From NCBI GenBank assembly GCA_051650265.1, contig JBOFIR010000194.1, positions 1-12,072 on the forward strand: DNA of 12,072 nt. The letters run 5' to 3'. The stretch comes from JBOFEH01 sp051650265. Lineage in GTDB: Bacteria; Bacillota; Clostridia; Lachnospirales; Cellulosilyticaceae. Positions 1-6,756 of this stretch are shown here, piece after piece. Both the position numbers and the translations under genes were made by a program. The notes under the pieces were generated by a model. That model did not search any database and had not been told where the DNA came from. It saw only the letters and a program-made list of their open reading frames with translations. Within the stretch, counting starts at the first letter, position 1, and each line of letters starts with the position of its first letter.

Positions 1-444
1 TTATACCCCTGGATTGGTTCGCTCAGCACTGGCTCCATCGATATTGTTACAGCTATACGCATTTCCTGATAAGCCTGCCACTGGAATAGGTGTCATCACA
101 CTCAGTACATCTTCTAGATAGCCTGGGCAGTCTACTTCATGGTTTAGTCTGCGATTGTTGAACATCTCGTTAGCTTCTACAACAAGTTCCGGCTCTGCCC
201 CTTCAGCACTCATCGCTCTCAACACCTCTGTTGTTACAAATACACGGCATCCACCTGACTGCGCACCGACACTGGCATACGCATAGCCAATCTCCACAGG
301 TGTCATATTTTCATATTCTAACTCTTGATCTGCGCAAAAGTGATCCAAATAATCATTATCTTTCTCCATACAATACTCTGCGACCTGCCCTGCATGATCA
401 AAACAAATCATTTTATTTTTAGGTGATACAACCACATATCTCAT
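1..444 (-). CDS. Hypothetical protein, 147 aa, unknown function
   Basis: I do not recognise this protein. It is a complete reading frame: ATG at 444, TAA at 1-3. An AAGGA ribosome binding site lies 9 nt before the start. It has no signal peptide or membrane segment and is acidic overall, so it is probably cytoplasmic. Six cysteines (C14, C25, C37, C66, C106, C132) are spread along the chain without a CxxC metal-site pattern. The N-terminus (MRYVVVSP) looks like a beta strand opening a small alpha/beta fold, and the last 30 residues are rich in Gly, Ser and Asn and look flexible. It sits downstream of the nucleotidase gene but behind a strong terminator, so it should be transcribed separately; I could not find a convincing promoter in the 125-nt gap. 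Its reality rests on its length, its ribosome binding site and its lying in the same orientation as all its neighbours. Confidence 0.72.
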   Translation of the reverse strand: MRYVVVSPKNKMICFDHAGQVAEYCMEKDNDYLDHFCADQELEYENMTPVEIGYAYASVGAQSGGCRVFVTTEVLRAMSAEGAEPELVVEANEMFNNRRLNHEVDCPGYLEDVLSVMTPIPVAGLSGNAYSCNNIDGASAERTNPGV

Positions 445-521
445 ATTTGTGTGTCCTTTCTGAGGATGTCAATTCTACTCTTTTTTATTATGCAACGACC
501 GATTTCAAATTATGCGAAAGC

Positions 522-559
522 AAAAAAACAAGTAGCGCACATCGTGATGTACGCTACTT
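522..559 (-). terminator. Rho-independent terminator after the nucleotidase gene
   Basis: Read on the minus strand, the arms AAGTAGCGTACAT and ATGTGCGCTACTT form a 13-bp stem that is perfect if one G-U wobble is allowed. The loop is about 4 nt. It is followed by G and a run of seven T (plus-strand A at 522-528). It begins about 10 nt after the TAA of the phosphoesterase gene and separates that gene from the 147-aa gene. Confidence 0.9.
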
Positions 560-569
560 ATCATTTGGA

Positions 570-3500
570 TTATGCTGCTAATTCAAACATTTCCATCGCT
601 ACATTTTGAGCAATTGGTTGTTGATAGCCTTTGTATTGTGGTTTGATTGTTTTGTGTTTCTTAATATAATCTACAAGCAAATCTCTGATTGGGATATTGG
701 TATTGGTACGCTCTTTGCCTTCTTTAAAGACCACATAGTTATCCCCACCATCTGCCATAAAGTCATTGGTTGCTACCAAATACTCTTTATCATCTTGAAT
801 AGGTTGCCCATTTTCTAGACTCATAGTCATCACACGGCTACCATATGGCTTGGATAAGTCATACGTCACATAAAGCCCTGCCACTTGCCCAAATCTAAAT
901 GTTGGACTACCAATCCCATTTTCTACAGCTGCTTTGAGCTGTTTACCTGTTAATTTAACAGTATAAAGTGTATTGTCAAAAGGCATCAATTGATAGAGAT
1001 CTCCCATTGTAATGGCACCTGCAGGGATTGAACATCTGAGTCCTCCACCATTTTGAATCGCAACATCTGCACCTACTGCTTCTTTCATAATCGTTGCTGC
1101 CCATTCACCCATAAGTGTCGCACCATCACCTTCATGGCTTAGGTCGACCTCCGCTGTACCTAGCTTTTGTGATGTGATTGGCTCAAGGTCTTTGACATAT
1201 TGATCAACGATCACTTGCGTTGCTGCATCTGCTTTGAGCGTTTCAGCTCTCTTATAAAGTTCATCTACCCATGAATAACTTTCCTTGATTTCATTGGTTA
1301 CTGGATCCACTAAGATCACTGTTTTAGCCATCGCGCGACCATTATAACCACCCATCGCTACAGGTACATTGCCGATCTTACCTGCTACGTATTGGTGTGT
1401 ATGACCCGCAATAATAGCATCTAAGCCTGGTACTTTTGCAACTGACTCGACTTCACCTGTAATTGCTTTTGTCTTGCTATCTTGGGCTGCACCTATATGT
1501 CCAAGTGCGATGACAATGTCTGCACCAGCTGCCTTCACTTCCTCAATATATTGTGGCAACACTTCTTCAGGTGTTTTGAAAACCACATCTTTCACATTCG
1601 TAGGCTTGGTTGCAGTTGCTGTTTCAGGTGTGATCAGGCCAATAAAGGCCACTTTTGTGCCATCCACATCTACAATCTTATAAGGTTTTGCAAAGTCGAC
1701 CAATTCGCCACTTGCCTTATCAAACATATTGGCACATAAGAATTCAAAGCCACCTTGACTTTGCCAATCTCTCAGCAGACTCATCTGCCAATCCAGTTCA
1801 TGATTACCAATTGCAGATGCAAGGAGTCCTGCTTCCTTCAGTGTCACTGCAACAGGCTCTCCTTTGAGCATATTGGACTCTGGTGTTCCTTGGAAAAGGT
1901 CCCCGCCTGCTACAAATAAAGTATTGGGATTCTGTTCTTTAGCAACTTTGATCTCATTGACGAGCTTCGCACTTCCCACGTTTTTACCATTTTCTTTGAT
2001 GGCACCATGGAAGTCGTTGATACTATAGATATCAATTTTCTTGAGCCCCTCTAATGCTTTAATCTCAGCGTCATTAACATTGAGTGCTTTTACATTTGGT
2101 GTACGCCCATCTTCAGAAGTAGGGAGTGTGATGGCACCAGCTTTTACCATCTCATACACAAGGTCTTTGAGTGGTGAGGTAAAGTCATACCCTACTAACT
2201 TCCAATTTTGATCACATTCAGGTTTGATCTCACCTTTTTCAGCAATGTATGTACCAATTAAATCACGAATACGCCCTTTATCACCATACAGATCGTAAGA
2301 GTCATACACTTTACTATCTGCACGTAAGATACCATCTGCTACCAAACCACTAAAACGATAGTTGTTGATTGCAATTGTAAAGGTCATATCCTCTGTTACA
2401 GGTTTGCCTTTGAACATCAACTTCGTGATTCGTGAACCTGCTGGCTTTGAAATATCTATCTCATAGTCAACACCTGCAAACATATCATAGTTATAGCCTC
2501 TTACATCTTGATTAAAACTTACTGTCAGGTCACCTGGTTGGTATTGATTATAATACTTAGCAGACCACTCCATATAATTTTTAAGTTCTTTACCCGTAAG
2601 TTTTGCACCAATCAAGGTATTATCATACTTATAAATATTAACAGCATCTTTCTTCTTAAAATCCCCTTTGAGAAGGTTCATATCTGACTTAAACGCTGCT
2701 GCCGCAGAGAGATCTGTCTTTGCATAAGCCAGTTGTACTGTGTTGATCAAATCAATCAACGCTGTGTCTTGCACTTGAATCGTTGGAATACCTGGTAAGA
2801 GTTGTGGTGTTTTGATAAAATCTTCGCCTACTTTACCAATGATAACATTGGCATTCTCACGAGATTTATCATGGACATATTTGAAGCTTTCTAGCATCTT
2901 CGCATCCGCTTCATACTTGGAAGTATCAATGTTCTCACTGGTTTTTGAAGCAACACTCCAGTTACCATCCGTCTTCTCAAGATTCAGATCAATACGAGAA
3001 ACCTTCTTGCCATTAGAACTTGGCTCGACAACTAATACCCCACCAATCATCTCTCCTGGGATATCTGAGTGGGCATGCCCTGATACAATGGCGGTCAGTT
3101 CTGGTACGCCCTTAGCAATTGCTTCAATACTTGCATTTGGCATATTATACTCAGACTCTTTGCCCAAATGCATCACGCCAATCATCACATCAACTTTCCC
3201 CTTGAGTTCCTTGACCACTTGTTTGGTTTCTACCAAAGGATCTGTAAAGGTTAGTCCTTTGAAGTGCTCTGGTGTACTGCCTTCCCACCTTGGCACATGT
3301 GGTGCGATCATCCCGATCAATGCCACTTTCACACCATCTACTTCAACAATCTCATAGGCTTTTGCGAATCTTGAACCATCAGCCTTACGAATATTGCCAG
3401 CAAGAACAGCTGCTTTTGACCCTTTCATGGCACGCCCAAGCACATCTAACCCAAAGTTAAATTCATGGTTCCCAAGTGTCCATGCATTGTATCCAATTTG

Positions 3501-3845
3501 ATTCATCGCATCAATCATTGGATTGGTTGGATCTTGGTGAAACAGCTCAATTGAGTTATCTTGAATCGTATCTCCAGCATCTACTACGATTGTGTTTGGA
3601 TTTTGTTTTCGCACTTCATTAACTACAGTCGCTACTTTGGCATAGCCCACTGCAGCATCTTCTTTGTCGGATGCATAGTCCCATGGATAAATTCGTCCAT
3701 GAAGATCTGATGTCCCTAGTATGGTGATTTGCACATTCTCTTTTGAAGCCCCCTGTGTTTGCGCGAAAGTCGGCATTGTCATAGCAAATAGTAAGACTAC
3801 TACCAATACCATGCTTATAGACCTTCTTGCTCTTTTTTGATGCAT
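570..3845 (-). CDS. Secreted tandem 5'-nucleotidase / 2',3'-cyclic-nucleotide phosphodiesterase (YfkN-like)
   Basis: A secreted dimetal phosphoesterase that should strip phosphate from extracellular nucleotides and cyclic nucleotides for phosphate and nucleoside salvage. Numbered from the ATG at 3845 (1091 aa), it has a basic N-terminus and hydrophobic core ending in TFAQ near residue 29, a type I signal peptide. Two complete copies of the family follow. The first is CpdB-like: GTSDLHG 44-50, GDTIQ 91-95, GNHEFN 125-130, MHLG 225-228, GHAHS 256-260, with a C-terminal nucleotidase domain about 335-545. The second is UshA-like: SINDFHG 608-614, GGDLFQG 647-653, GNHELD 680-685, GHTHQ 814-818, NGGGLR 932-937, and a substrate-domain GGDNY near 1033. 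Bacillus YfkN has the same two-domain plan but is longer; here I see no LPxTG, SLH or lipobox anchor, so the enzyme may be released. The frame extends to an ATG at 3908, but that codon lies inside the predicted -10 box. An ATG at 3869 is the alternative start. Not assigned a symbol because exact specificity is inferred. Confidence 0.93.
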   Translation of the reverse strand: MHQKRARRSISMVLVVVLLFAMTMPTFAQTQGASKENVQITILGTSDLHGRIYPWDYASDKEDAAVGYAKVATVVNEVRKQNPNTIVVDAGDTIQDNSIELFHQDPTNPMIDAMNQIGYNAWTLGNHEFNFGLDVLGRAMKGSKAAVLAGNIRKADGSRFAKAYEIVEVDGVKVALIGMIAPHVPRWEGSTPEHFKGLTFTDPLVETKQVVKELKGKVDVMIGVMHLGKESEYNMPNASIEAIAKGVPELTAIVSGHAHSDIPGEMIGGVLVVEPSSNGKKVSRIDLNLEKTDGNWSVASKTSENIDTSKYEADAKMLESFKYVHDKSRENANVIIGKVGEDFIKTPQLLPGIPTIQVQDTALIDLINTVQLAYAKTDLSAAAAFKSDMNLLKGDFKKKDAVNIYKYDNTLIGAKLTGKELKNYMEWSAKYYNQYQPGDLTVSFNQDVRGYNYDMFAGVDYEIDISKPAGSRITKLMFKGKPVTEDMTFTIAINNYRFSGLVADGILRADSKVYDSYDLYGDKGRIRDLIGTYIAEKGEIKPECDQNWKLVGYDFTSPLKDLVYEMVKAGAITLPTSEDGRTPNVKALNVNDAEIKALEGLKKIDIYSINDFHGAIKENGKNVGSAKLVNEIKVAKEQNPNTLFVAGGDLFQGTPESNMLKGEPVAVTLKEAGLLASAIGNHELDWQMSLLRDWQSQGGFEFLCANMFDKASGELVDFAKPYKIVDVDGTKVAFIGLITPETATATKPTNVKDVVFKTPEEVLPQYIEEVKAAGADIVIALGHIGAAQDSKTKAITGEVESVAKVPGLDAIIAGHTHQYVAGKIGNVPVAMGGYNGRAMAKTVILVDPVTNEIKESYSWVDELYKRAETLKADAATQVIVDQYVKDLEPITSQKLGTAEVDLSHEGDGATLMGEWAATIMKEAVGADVAIQNGGGLRCSIPAGAITMGDLYQLMPFDNTLYTVKLTGKQLKAAVENGIGSPTFRFGQVAGLYVTYDLSKPYGSRVMTMSLENGQPIQDDKEYLVATNDFMADGGDNYVVFKEGKERTNTNIPIRDLLVDYIKKHKTIKPQYKGYQQPIAQNVAMEMFELAA

Positions 3846-3852
3846 TGCATTA

Positions 3853-3857
3853 CCCCC
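3853..3857 (-). promoter_or_regulatory. Ribosome binding site supporting the start at 3845
   Basis: A GGGGG run (within GATGGGGG) ends 7 nt before the ATG at 3845, which favours that codon over the upstream in-frame ATGs at 3908 and 3869. It is not a canonical AGGAGG. The ATG at 3869 has no site of its own within 15 nt, but could be reached by coupling from the short leader frame just upstream. Confidence 0.5.
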
Positions 3858-3868
3858 ATCTCTTCGCA

Positions 3869-3889
3869 TTATGTGAATAAGGGTGACAT
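3869..3889 (-). other. Possible 6-codon leader ORF (MSPLFT) in the nucleotidase 5' UTR
   Basis: ATG TCA CCC TTA TTC ACA TAA is preceded by an AGGGGGG run ending 3 nt before its ATG. Its stop overlaps the in-frame ATG at 3869 of the nucleotidase as TAATG. It lies entirely between the predicted transcription start and the nucleotidase start. It could act as a translational coupling device or be chance. A peptide of 6 residues has no recognisable function. Confidence 0.25.
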
Positions 3890-3903
3890 TGTCCCCCCTC
3901 TTC

Positions 3904-3932
3904 AGCATACTTCAAATTTCACACTCCGTCAA
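3904..3932 (-). promoter_or_regulatory. Sigma-A type promoter of the nucleotidase gene
   Basis: On the minus strand, TTGACG (3927-3932) is followed by a 17-nt spacer and TATGCT (3904-3909): 5 of 6 and 4 of 6 matches to consensus at ideal spacing. Transcription would begin near 3897, giving a 5' UTR of about 50 nt before the ATG at 3845. The spacing and position just downstream of the symporter terminator make this a credible stand-alone promoter. No obvious Pho-box repeat was seen. Confidence 0.6.
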
Positions 3933-3971
3933 TAAATAGTCTTTATTTTCTAAATATTTTGTTAATAATTT

Positions 3972-4009
3972 AAAAAGAGAGTAGCCTCATGTTACGGCTA
4001 CCCTCTTTT
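3972..4009 (-). terminator. Rho-independent terminator after the symporter gene
   Basis: On the minus strand, AAAAGAGGGTAGCC and GGCTACTCTCTTTT form a 14-bp stem with one G-U wobble and a 9-nt loop, ending in a T run (plus-strand A at 3972-3976). It lies within 10 nt of the symporter stop codon and closes the reductase-symporter operon ahead of the nucleotidase promoter. Confidence 0.88.
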
Positions 4010-4015
4010 GATTGA

Positions 4016-5290
4016 TTAGCTTGCTAGAGTTTCATGAAAAACTTCTCTGTCGATAGACTCATCTTGATGTGCAATGATTGTTGTACAAACAGCATCCCCT
4101 GTAATATTTACTGCTGTACGTGTCATATCCAAAATACGGTCAATACCCATAATGAGTGCAATACCTTCTACTGGTAATCCGATAGATGCAAATACCATAG
4201 ATAAAGTAACGAGGCCAACACCTGGTACACCTGCTGTTCCTATAGATGCCATGGTTGCCGTCGCAATAACTGTCAGGTAGTCCATCGGATCTAGTGTAAT
4301 GCCAAATGCTTGTGCAACGAATACAACCGCTACCCCTTGCATGATGGCCGTCCCATCCATATTAATCGTTGCACCAAGTGGAATCGTAAAGGATGAGATC
4401 CTCTTCGAAACACCCATCTCTTTATGGAGTGTATTGATTGACATAGGAATGGTTGCATTTGAAGTGGCTGTTGAGAATGCAAATCCCATAACTGGTGCAA
4501 ACTTCTTGATAAAGGTGAGTGGATTAAGTCCCGTAAACCCTTTGAGGAAGAGCATATAAACGACGAAACATTGAATAGCAAGTGCCAAAAGTACCGCCCC
4601 CATATACTTCAGCATCGGTACAAACGCGCCGAACCCAATACCTGCAAATGTTTTTGCAATCAAGCAAAATACCCCTGCTGGTGCTACTTTCATCACAAGC
4701 ATTGTCATATCCATCATAATGTTATTAAATTGGCTAAAGAAATTACCTACCGTCTCAGCTCGCTCGCCTTGCTTTGCCAAGATAATCCCTATAATCAGTG
4801 CAAAGAAAATAATCTGAAGCATATTGCCTTCCGCTAGTGCAGCAATTGGATTTTTAGGAATAATATCCAAAAGAATATCCGCTACACCCTTTGTTTCAGC
4901 TATGGTGGTTTCTGCCACTTGTATAGAGGAAATATCTAGGCCAATACCTGGATTAATAATCTTCGCCACTCCAAGTGCTACAGAAATCGCAATAGCTGTT
5001 GTTAACAAATAAAAGACAATTGTTTTGATTCCTACTTTACCAAGCTTCTTGGTATCTCCAATCGCCATGGCACCACAGATCAGTGAACAAAGCACAAGTG
5101 GTACTACCAGCATTTGCATCCCTCTTAAAAATCCATTTCCTACAATATAGAATAACCCATTGATGAGTAATGTATCTTTGAAATAACCTGCTGGCACCCA
5201 GTAGTGTAATGCAACACCTACAAAAGCACCAATGATAAGACTAATAAAAATCTGTGTTGAAACGCCTATTTTTTTCTTTGTTTTTTCCAT
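4016..5290 (-). CDS. Dicarboxylate/amino acid:cation symporter (DAACS/SLC1 family)
   Basis: A membrane secondary transporter of the glutamate/aspartate/C4-dicarboxylate family that couples substrate uptake to Na+ or H+. It is 424 aa, the usual length, with hydrophobic segments throughout and the family's re-entrant loops: HP1 tip STATSNATIP (273-282), NMDGT in TM7 (310-314), HP2 SIGTAGVPG (349-357) and the TM8 signature DRILDMTRTAVNITGD (384-399). By alignment with GltPh in my head, D384, D388, R391, T392, N395 and D399 match its D390, D394, R397, T398, N401 and D405. The Arg at the R397 position favours an acidic substrate such as glutamate, aspartate or a dicarboxylate over a neutral one. 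The HP1 tip lacks the usual run of three serines. An AAAGGAGG site (5295-5304) sits 6 nt before the ATG, and the gene starts 16 nt after the reductase gene, so the two are co-transcribed. The exact substrate is not settled. Confidence 0.93.
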   Translation of the reverse strand: MEKTKKKIGVSTQIFISLIIGAFVGVALHYWVPAGYFKDTLLINGLFYIVGNGFLRGMQMLVVPLVLCSLICGAMAIGDTKKLGKVGIKTIVFYLLTTAIAISVALGVAKIINPGIGLDISSIQVAETTIAETKGVADILLDIIPKNPIAALAEGNMLQIIFFALIIGIILAKQGERAETVGNFFSQFNNIMMDMTMLVMKVAPAGVFCLIAKTFAGIGFGAFVPMLKYMGAVLLALAIQCFVVYMLFLKGFTGLNPLTFIKKFAPVMGFAFSTATSNATIPMSINTLHKEMGVSKRISSFTIPLGATINMDGTAIMQGVAVVFVAQAFGITLDPMDYLTVIATATMASIGTAGVPGVGLVTLSMVFASIGLPVEGIALIMGIDRILDMTRTAVNITGDAVCTTIIAHQDESIDREVFHETLAS

Positions 5291-5306
5291 GTAACTCCTC
5301 CTTTAT

Positions 5307-6161
5307 TTACTTTGTATGATTTTTAATATATTCTGCTAACGCCTCTTTCCAATGTGGCATGGTGTAGCCACCAGAGATACGAAGCATAAAGTTATCGAGT
5401 ACTGTAAAGGCTGGTCTTGCCCCTACTTGATGCCCTAATTCTGTGCAGCACCCTTCAATATGTACTTTTTTTCCAGCCAAGCGCACAACTTCTTTCGCCA
5501 ACTCGTAACGGCTGCAACTTCCCTCACATGCGCCATGATACACCCCATAATCCGCTGTATTCATCAGATAGATGACGAGTTTTGCAAGCTCCTTGGCACT
5601 CGTTGGACATGCAAACTGATCATCAGGTACCATGATCTTATCTTGCTGATCTGCTAAAGCTAGGATTTGATTGACAAAGTTATCCCCTTTACCATAGATC
5701 CATGAACTTCTAATAATCATATACTTATGGCCAAACTCTTTCACAAATTGTTCCCCTGCAAACTTTGACTTGCCATAAATAGTTTGTGGACTCGGAAGAT
5801 CAAATTCATTATAGGCACTACTACTTTCTCCATCAAATACATCATCTGTTGAAATATGTACAAGCCTTGCACCTGTCTTTCTTGCTGAAATACTGATATT
5901 TCTAGCCCCTAGTGCATTGACTTTATACGCTTTCTCCGGGTATTGTTCGCATAGCTCCAATGATGTCAACCCTGCACAGTTGATGATGACATCCGGCCTG
6001 TTCATATCACCAAAACGAATCACACTCTGTGTATCCGTGATATCTACATCATCCAAGTCTGTGGTCAATACCTCAACCTCTCTTTTGTCAATCAGCGCTG
6101 TAATTTCTCGTCCAAGTCTACCTTCAGCACCTACTATCCATACCTTTTTGATGTTTTTCAT
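5307..6161 (-). CDS. RmlD-like NAD(P)-dependent sugar reductase (SDR extended family)
   Basis: A 284-aa cytoplasmic Rossmann-fold protein of the RmlD family (dTDP-4-dehydrorhamnose reductase, which makes dTDP-L-rhamnose). Visible hallmarks are the nucleotide-binding GAEGRLG at 11-17, NCAGLT at 61-66, STDDVFDG at 104-111 (RmlD usually STDYVFDG), the catalytic YGKSK at 129-133, the family block IIRSSWIYG at 149-157, RPAFTVLDN at 249-257 and a C-terminal PHWKEAL block. The length matches RmlD. A GGGAGGGG ribosome binding site sits 4 nt before the ATG at 6161. No rmlA, rmlB or rmlC and no glycosyltransferase is in the window; instead the next gene, 16 nt downstream, is an amino acid/dicarboxylate symporter. 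It may therefore act on another sugar nucleotide or be a general SDR. Family is sure, substrate is not. Confidence 0.88.
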   Translation of the reverse strand: MKNIKKVWIVGAEGRLGREITALIDKREVEVLTTDLDDVDITDTQSVIRFGDMNRPDVIINCAGLTSLELCEQYPEKAYKVNALGARNISISARKTGARLVHISTDDVFDGESSSAYNEFDLPSPQTIYGKSKFAGEQFVKEFGHKYMIIRSSWIYGKGDNFVNQILALADQQDKIMVPDDQFACPTSAKELAKLVIYLMNTADYGVYHGACEGSCSRYELAKEVVRLAGKKVHIEGCCTELGHQVGARPAFTVLDNFMLRISGGYTMPHWKEALAEYIKNHTK

Positions 6162-6200
6162 GCAACCCCTCCCATTATTTTAAATTGTTTAATTATTTAA

Positions 6201-6206
6201 ATTATA
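6201..6206 (-). promoter_or_regulatory. Possible -10 box for the reductase-symporter operon
   Basis: A perfect TATAAT lies 40 nt upstream of the reductase ATG in very AT-rich DNA. No good -35 hexamer sits 16-18 nt before it, so it is either activator-dependent or a chance match. The surrounding intergenic stretch, 6162-6356, holds nothing else I can name apart from A/T-rich sequence. Confidence 0.35.
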
Positions 6207-6356
6207 CACTATATCCATAAATAAAACACCCCAATTCAAGTTATTTTAAATCATTTTTCAATATTTTGTATGATGTATACACGTATTTTTGCAATTTATT
6301 ATTTATAATTATTCATTTTGTATGAATTCTTTATTTTTTACAGCCTAATTATTTCC

Positions 6357-6392
6357 ACAAAAAAAGAACTATCCTCAGGGATAGTCCTTTTT
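6357..6392 (-). terminator. Rho-independent terminator after the 86-aa gene
   Basis: On the minus strand, AAAAGGACTATCC and GGATAGTTCTTTT pair over 13 bp with one G-U wobble around a CTGA tetraloop, followed by seven T. It starts about 9 nt after the TAA at 6401-6403 and isolates this gene from the reductase-symporter operon. Confidence 0.9.
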
Positions 6393-6400
6393 GTTGTTTC

Positions 6401-6661
6401 TTATTGTGCATCAAAATCCACATGGATTTTTCCATCAGGTGTATTGATATCAATGTATGATAAATTAAATTCTTCATCCATCACATCAATTTTATACTCA
6501 AAGAAAACATCGTCTTCTTTTTTAGACATGAAAATATAGCTACCATTTTCCTTGCCTTCAATTTCGTCACAAAGTTCATTGTAGATTTCTTCACCATCAG
6601 CAGTTCCTGTATAACCGGCTGCTTTGATTTTTCCTTCGATCATTGCGTATAATTCTTCCAT
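6401..6661 (-). CDS. Small acidic protein, 86 aa, unknown function
   Basis: I do not recognise this protein. It is short and strongly acidic: 23 Asp/Glu against 7 Lys and no Arg, a net charge near -16. A predicted helical start (MEELYAMIEGKIKAAGY) is followed by an acidic helix and then alternating strand-like segments (SYIFMSKK, DVFFEYKIDVM, LSYIDIN, KIHVDFD), suggesting a compact alpha+beta fold. There is one Cys and no signal peptide or membrane segment, so it is likely cytosolic. The gene is well framed: TTGACA-18-TAGACT promoter, AGAGG ribosome binding site 6 nt before the ATG, and a strong terminator after the stop, which argues it is a real expressed single gene. A role as a binding partner or nucleic-acid mimic is possible from the charge alone but is speculation. 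Confidence 0.78.
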   Translation of the reverse strand: MEELYAMIEGKIKAAGYTGTADGEEIYNELCDEIEGKENGSYIFMSKKEDDVFFEYKIDVMDEEFNLSYIDINTPDGKIHVDFDAQ

Positions 6662-6692
6662 AATGTACCTCTTTCATCGTTTCATAAGCAAT

Positions 6693-6722
6693 AGTCTATC
6701 CTTAACTTCTATCTATTGTCAA
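6693..6722 (-). promoter_or_regulatory. Promoter of the 86-aa acidic protein gene
   Basis: On the minus strand, a perfect TTGACA (6717-6722) is followed by 18 nt and TAGACT (6693-6698, 4 of 6). It lies in the 95-nt gap after the GH20 stop codon and about 30 nt upstream of the start codon. No terminator was seen between the GH20 gene and this promoter, so some read-through from GH20 is also likely. Confidence 0.55.
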
Positions 6723-6756
6723 CCTCATTCCACTGAAATATGCACATACAGCCAAT

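Noticed and set aside
467..472. TTGACA as a -35 box for the 147-aa gene
   Set aside because: A -10 box at normal spacing would fall on the start codon and leave no room for the ribosome binding site, so this hexamer cannot drive the gene as called.
2812..3357. 181-aa plus-strand open frame antisense to the nucleotidase
   Set aside because: It lies wholly inside a strongly supported coding region with both catalytic motif sets, has low-complexity Ser/Pro/Thr-rich composition typical of an antisense shadow, and no family motif.
3846..3908. N-terminal extension of the nucleotidase to the ATG at 3908
   Set aside because: That ATG is part of the predicted -10 hexamer TATGCT and would put 21 extra residues ahead of a normal signal peptide; the downstream starts fit better.
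4330..4581. 83-aa minus-strand frame inside the symporter gene
   Set aside because: It overlaps the conserved HP1-TM7 region of the symporter in another frame, and its Ser/His/Leu-rich translation resembles no protein. A frameshift is ruled out because the symporter is full length and continuous.
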